From Mariprofundus ferrinatatus (lineage in GTDB: Bacteria > Pseudomonadota > Zetaproteobacteria > Mariprofundales > Mariprofundaceae): DNA of 64,000 nucleotides. The notes under the pieces were generated by a model that was not told the origin of the DNA, searched no databases, and worked only from the letters and a program-made list of their open reading frames with translations. The stretch spans positions 682,001-746,000 of the forward strand of contig NZ_CP018800.1 of NCBI RefSeq assembly GCF_002795825.1. The letters are read 5' to 3'. The translations under genes were made by a program, and so were the position numbers. Positions 60,406 to 64,000 of the stretch are shown here, piece after piece (position 1 is the first letter of the stretch; each line of letters starts with the position of its first letter).

Positions 60406-61344
60406 ATGCACGAAAACGGTATCTTAACTGTAGACCAAAATGAAGAAGGAAGCCGCCTGGATCGGGTGCTGATTCGCCAGCTTGGTATTTCACATCGCTC
60501 ATTGATTCTTCGACTGATCCGCAAAGGCAATGTGCGCGTCAACAGGAAGCGTGCAAAACCTGAAACACGCCTTTCATGTGGCGACCAGATCTTTCTACCT
60601 GCCAGCCTGCGTGAACCGGAGCAGCAGGATCATGCTGTGGTCCCACTCTCTCTTCTCAGGAAGGCAGAGGCACTGTCCGTGCTTTTCGAGGATGAGTGGC
60701 TGCTGGCAGTCAACAAGCCCGCAGGGGTCGTCGTGCACGGCGGTTCCGGTCACGATGCCGGGCTGATAGAAGCGCTCAAGGAGCAGCGCGGGCTGGCTGA
60801 TCTCAGGCTTGCCCACCGACTTGATCGCGATACCTCCGGAGTACTGCTGTTGGCCAAGAATCTGGAGGCATTGAGAAGGCTTACCGAGTCCTTTCGTGAA
60901 CGCGATATGCAGAAAACCTATTTCGCCCTTGTGGCTGGCCACCCCTTTGCCCATGCCGGGCGTATGACATCGAAACTAACCAAGGGCGTTGTGCGCGGCG
61001 GTGAGCGTATGGTGGTCGATTCGGAAGAGGGCAAAGAGTCCATCACAGACTATCAGGTCATCATGCAGTACAAGAAAAATGGTTTCGACTATTCGATGGT
61101 TGCGCTCACCCCTCATAGCGGGCGCACCCATCAATTGCGCGTGCAGATGCAGAATGAAGGGCATTCGATTCTCGGTGACGGTAAATACGGTGAAAGGGAG
61201 CAGCTTGCCGCCTATAAATCACTGGGTGGCAAAGGGCTGATGCTGCATGCATGGCGCTTACGTTTGAATCATCCGGTTACAGGCAGGCAGTTCGAACTTC
61301 AGGCGCCCTGGCCCAAGAGTTGGTCTCCGCTGCTTGAGAAATAG
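60406..61344 (+). CDS. rluC: 23S rRNA pseudouridine synthase RluC
   Basis: Pseudouridine synthase of about 312 residues. The S4 domain is GSRLDRVLIRQLGISHRSLILRLIRKGNVRVN, and the catalytic Asp is in LAHRLDRDTSGVLLLAKN, with LAVNKPAGVVVHGGSG and PHSGRTHQLRVQM. Divergent placement from rne is the classic rluC arrangement and separates it from rluD. The ATG at 60406 is chosen by family alignment; a TTG at 60394 is possible and no strong ribosome site is seen. It modifies 23S rRNA uridines (955, 2504 and 2580 in E. coli). Confidence 0.92.
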   Translation: MHENGILTVDQNEEGSRLDRVLIRQLGISHRSLILRLIRKGNVRVNRKRAKPETRLSCGDQIFLPASLREPEQQDHAVVPLSLLRKAEALSVLFEDEWLLAVNKPAGVVVHGGSGHDAGLIEALKEQRGLADLRLAHRLDRDTSGVLLLAKNLEALRRLTESFRERDMQKTYFALVAGHPFAHAGRMTSKLTKGVVRGGERMVVDSEEGKESITDYQVIMQYKKNGFDYSMVALTPHSGRTHQLRVQMQNEGHSILGDGKYGEREQLAAYKSLGGKGLMLHAWRLRLNHPVTGRQFELQAPWPKSWSPLLEK

Positions 61345-61437
61345 CTTCAAAGTTCAAAATCGGATGAAATAGGTCTCTGCAGATTCGGCAACCGCGATTT
61401 GCATCTGCTATAATAATAGCAGTAGAGGAGGTCTGTT

Positions 61438-61872
61438 ATGAACGCTTCCGACCACCCGAATTCGAATAAAATCCCATCCGCGAAAGCAAATGATTTTGAT
61501 GGGCCCGGCTCGCCGTATGGCGAGGGCTTTACAAAAACGAAAGACCCGAATGTAACGTACGGAAGGCGGGCCAGTCACCGGATTGGCAGCTGCGTTTCAA
61601 AAATGGGCGAGATGTTGCACGGTTGTTTGGATCGTTGTGAGAATAGTGAAGTGGTGAACATCTCTATCGATCGTGGCGGCTGGTTGTTGATCGTACCCTA
61701 CACTGTCGGTGTTATCCTGTTTCTGGTGGGATGGTTTCTCAGTGCAGAGGCGGTAAGAGTCCTGTGGCTGTTGATTACCGGGTTGATTGCAGTAGTCGGA
61801 TTTGTCGGACTGGTGATGGTGTACCTGATTATTCGGGATCGCTCCCAAGGTGGGCATGGCAAAGGTTATTAG
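61438..61872 (+). CDS. two-span membrane protein with polar N-terminus, unknown function
   Basis: Protein of 144 residues. The first 78 are polar and include DFDGPGSPYGEGFTKTKDPN and three Cys (IGSCVSK, HGCLDRCEN). Two hydrophobic helices follow (about 81-100 and 107-130), then a short Gly/His-rich tail. GAGGAGG precedes the ATG. I recognise no family. It is convergent with the cyclase gene and follows rluC by 93 nt. Confidence 0.65.
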   Translation: MNASDHPNSNKIPSAKANDFDGPGSPYGEGFTKTKDPNVTYGRRASHRIGSCVSKMGEMLHGCLDRCENSEVVNISIDRGGWLLIVPYTVGVILFLVGWFLSAEAVRVLWLLITGLIAVVGFVGLVMVYLIIRDRSQGGHGKGY

Positions 61873-61905
61873 CAGCAGTTCTTCGCGCAAATATGATGCG
61901 ACATC

Positions 61906-63972
61906 TCAGGTGCCGGGGCGCGAGTCGATCTCCATATCTACCAGTTCATAGACAACCACGGCGTTCTGTTTGCCCTTTACCTTTACCTCATCCAGACGTC
62001 TTGCCTCGACATGTCCAAAGCCATCTTTTATGCCTGTTCCGTTTTTGTCAGGCAGAAGATGGCTGATTTCTGCCAGGGTGAATTCCGTAACCATCAGGTG
62101 TGCATTGTAGTTGCGGGTCAGGGCTTCAACGCGTGCGCCCAGGTTTACTGCGTCACCAATAATCGTGTAATCCATCTTCTTCGACTCGGAGCCGATATTG
62201 CCGACCACCACTTCACCGCTGTTCAAACCGATACCAATGTCCAGTTTTTCTCTGCCTTCAGCCTCCCATTTCTCATGCAATTCATAGAGTCGGTGCAGCA
62301 TATGCAGAGCGCAGTGGGTAGCCAGCTCTGCATGGTTTTTCTGCTCCCCGGGAGCGCCCCAGAAAGCCATGATCTCGTCGCCGACAAACTTATCGAGCGT
62401 GCCATTCCAGTGCATGATCACATCGGTCATTTCAGATAGCAGCTCGTTGAGTACCGACACCACCTCCTCCGGGGTATGGTTCTCGGAGAAGGTGGTGAAT
62501 CCGCGCACATCGGAAAACAGGACAGTTACATTCCTGCGCACGCCACCCAGCTTTGCCATCTCCGGATGTTCAATCATCTCATCGACGACCTTCTCGGTGG
62601 TATAACGCGAAAAGATTGAGCGGATCTGCCTTGCCCTGTTCTCCTCGGTGAAAAAGCGGTAGGTGGTTAACGTGGTATACAGGATGCTCAGGGTAAGTGC
62701 CGGAACGACAACATGAACCCAGATATTATGAGCCACAAATGCGTACTGTGTGAGGCCAAGGTATATGAGCAGCAGCACTCCGAAGAAGAGGCCGCTTGCG
62801 AATGCGCCGAAGTAGGGCACTGTCAAAGCCATCACAAAGGCGAAGAATACGATTGCGACCACATCGAGCAGCGTCGTCCACTCCTCTTTGACCATGTAGT
62901 TGAGGCTGAGAATGTTCTCAATCACGGTGGCCTGCTTTTCAACACCGGTAAGTTCGGTAAAGGGCGTGACATGGATGTCACCGGTGCCTAGTGCTGCAGC
63001 GCCGATCAGGACAATCTTTCCTTTCAAACTGGAAACAGGGATTTGCCCTTTCAGAATATCGATGGCGGGATAGGTGGGGAAGTTCCCGCGCTCTCCGAGA
63101 TAGTTGATCAAAATACGACCGGAAACATCGGTCGGCAAATCGATTTTATCTCCGAGAATAATACGGTCGCCGGTGACTACCTTCACATCCTGTTGCCGCA
63201 ACCCTTTATAAATGCGCACAATTTCAAAACCAAACGAGGGATAGATATCCTCTCCCATCTTGATATAAAGTGCTTCCCAGCGAATGGCGCCGTCCGGATC
63301 ATACAGGGAATAGACATGCCCGATTGATGCAGAGACTTCTGCCAGCCTCTCAAACGGCGTCAGGGCTGTTTGGGCCACAACCGGCTTGTAGGCCGGACCA
63401 GGCTTGGAAAGCATAAAGGCGTACCATGGCATGAATTCCGGGAGGGCAGCTACATGTTCCCTGTTTTCCATCGCCTCGAATACATGCGGGGCAAATGCCA
63501 GAACCACATTGCCGGCATTACCGACGGCTTTTACCAGTGCGGCATCAACATCATTGGCCTGCTCCAGTAGCTGCAGTTGCTTCAGGTATTCCTTATTTGC
63601 GTCCGGAAGCATCTGATATGCGCTGCTGAGGTTACGGACCGACTCCAGCCCTTTACTCGTTTCAGGTAGTTGATAGAGGTAATCAATGCCGATAACAGCG
63701 GGCTCCATGGTCGATAGTTTTTCGACCAGGGTAGCCATGTTGCCGCGCGTCCAGATATTGAGGCCAAGGCTGTCCAGCGTTTTGTCATCGATGGCAACGA
63801 TCGCGATATCTGCCTCAGCGGATCGCTCACCGCGCAGAAGCGTGCGGATATCAAATGTTTTCGCTTCCAGATAATCGACAAAAATGGGCGGTGTGACTGT
63901 TACATATACGGCAGCCGCCACCATGAGTGCGGCAAGCACAAAGTAGGGGGCTTTTTGCTTAACCGGCCGCAT
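61906..63972 (-). CDS. CHASE2-domain class III adenylate/guanylate cyclase
   Basis: Membrane protein of 688 residues. An N-terminal helix (about 10-28) leads to a CHASE2 extracytoplasmic domain (about 35-340, with IAIVAIDDKTLDSLG, AVIGIDYLYQ and KGKIVLIGAAALGTGDIHVTP). Three close helices (about 360-440) follow, then the cyclase domain. Catalytic parts are VLFSDVRGFTTFSE and FVGDEIMAFWGAP with the two metal Asp, and KMDYTIIGDAVNLGARVEAL with substrate and transition-state residues. It probably makes cAMP in response to a periplasmic signal. The ATG is 28 nt from the window end, so its upstream region is not seen. Confidence 0.92.
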   Translation of the reverse strand: MRPVKQKAPYFVLAALMVAAAVYVTVTPPIFVDYLEAKTFDIRTLLRGERSAEADIAIVAIDDKTLDSLGLNIWTRGNMATLVEKLSTMEPAVIGIDYLYQLPETSKGLESVRNLSSAYQMLPDANKEYLKQLQLLEQANDVDAALVKAVGNAGNVVLAFAPHVFEAMENREHVAALPEFMPWYAFMLSKPGPAYKPVVAQTALTPFERLAEVSASIGHVYSLYDPDGAIRWEALYIKMGEDIYPSFGFEIVRIYKGLRQQDVKVVTGDRIILGDKIDLPTDVSGRILINYLGERGNFPTYPAIDILKGQIPVSSLKGKIVLIGAAALGTGDIHVTPFTELTGVEKQATVIENILSLNYMVKEEWTTLLDVVAIVFFAFVMALTVPYFGAFASGLFFGVLLLIYLGLTQYAFVAHNIWVHVVVPALTLSILYTTLTTYRFFTEENRARQIRSIFSRYTTEKVVDEMIEHPEMAKLGGVRRNVTVLFSDVRGFTTFSENHTPEEVVSVLNELLSEMTDVIMHWNGTLDKFVGDEIMAFWGAPGEQKNHAELATHCALHMLHRLYELHEKWEAEGREKLDIGIGLNSGEVVVGNIGSESKKMDYTIIGDAVNLGARVEALTRNYNAHLMVTEFTLAEISHLLPDKNGTGIKDGFGHVEARRLDEVKVKGKQNAVVVYELVDMEIDSRPGT

Positions 63973-64000
63973 CTATCTCAACCCCAATGAGGATAAGGGG

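Overview
The window reads as an ordinary chromosomal stretch of a Gram-negative bacterium, very probably a member of the Pseudomonadota. The envelope genes (BamD, FadL, LipB, lipoproteins), the divergent rne/rluC pair, the dnaX-ybaB-recR cluster, DksA and a proteobacterial-style fatty acid oxidation set all point that way. By eye the DNA is moderately GC-rich (not computed). The many respiratory genes (an A2-type cytochrome oxidase, a second heme-copper-oxidase-like cluster, heme A synthase, three SCO proteins, several c- and b-type cytochromes) suggest a respiring, perhaps lithotrophic, aquatic organism. A Zetaproteobacteria-like source is a guess, not a demonstrated assignment. No insertion sequence, integrase, phage gene, CRISPR array, rRNA or tRNA was recognised.

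Layout. 1-0.3 kb: start of a secreted protein cut by the window edge. 0.5-5.7 kb: overlapping fadI-fadJ-fadD-like operon. 5.7-9.5 kb: lipB, a LapA-like protein, an overlapping pair resembling a split MnmC tRNA-modification system, dksA and an FKBP lipoprotein. 9.6-14.1 kb: dnaX, ybaB, recR, yggS, proC, yggT. 14.1-17.7 kb: a three-gene envelope glycosylation cluster. 17.7-24.3 kb (mostly minus strand): an AlbA_2/Schlafen-type protein, a membrane protein, an M24 peptidase, YihY, a PAS-GGDEF-EAL protein and a small Cys/His protein. 24.6-28.4 kb: diheme cytochrome, nadK, recN, a GNAT enzyme and a receiver protein without its phospho-acceptor Asp. 28.7-35.3 kb: cytochrome oxidase operon (III, SCO-like, II, I), then ctaB, sco, a Sel1 lipoprotein and a 40-residue membrane peptide. 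35.4-45.2 kb: second oxidase-like region (CuA subunit II, a membrane protein with a cyclic-nucleotide-binding fold, a PAS sensor, cytochrome b561, a divergent subunit I, ctaA, a YajR-type MFS protein, a third SCO and a c-type cytochrome lipoprotein). 45.4-48.6 kb: an amidase broken at a run of eight G, darP, 74-bp tandem repeats and prfC. 48.7-54.8 kb: a TVP38 protein overlapping a MerA-like flavoprotein, then fadL and fadE. 54.8-60 kb (minus): lipoprotein, bamD, pgeF, rluD, rne. 60.4-64 kb: rluC, a small membrane protein and a CHASE2-adenylate cyclase.

How it fits together. FadL (uptake), FadD (activation), FadE and FadI/FadJ form a complete long-chain fatty acid oxidation route split over two loci. 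The cox genes use a visibly restricted codon set, which fits high expression. Their subunit I carries the YSHPAVY motif of A2-type oxidases but has hydrophobic residues at all three K-channel positions checked. The second cluster encodes a subunit I-like protein that keeps its heme histidines but lacks both the cross-linked Tyr and the HH copper pair, next to an intact CuA subunit and heme A synthase. It may be a NO reductase-type or other non-canonical member of the superfamily. These two oxidases, the split MnmC pair and the poly-G-interrupted amidase are the items most worth a second look.
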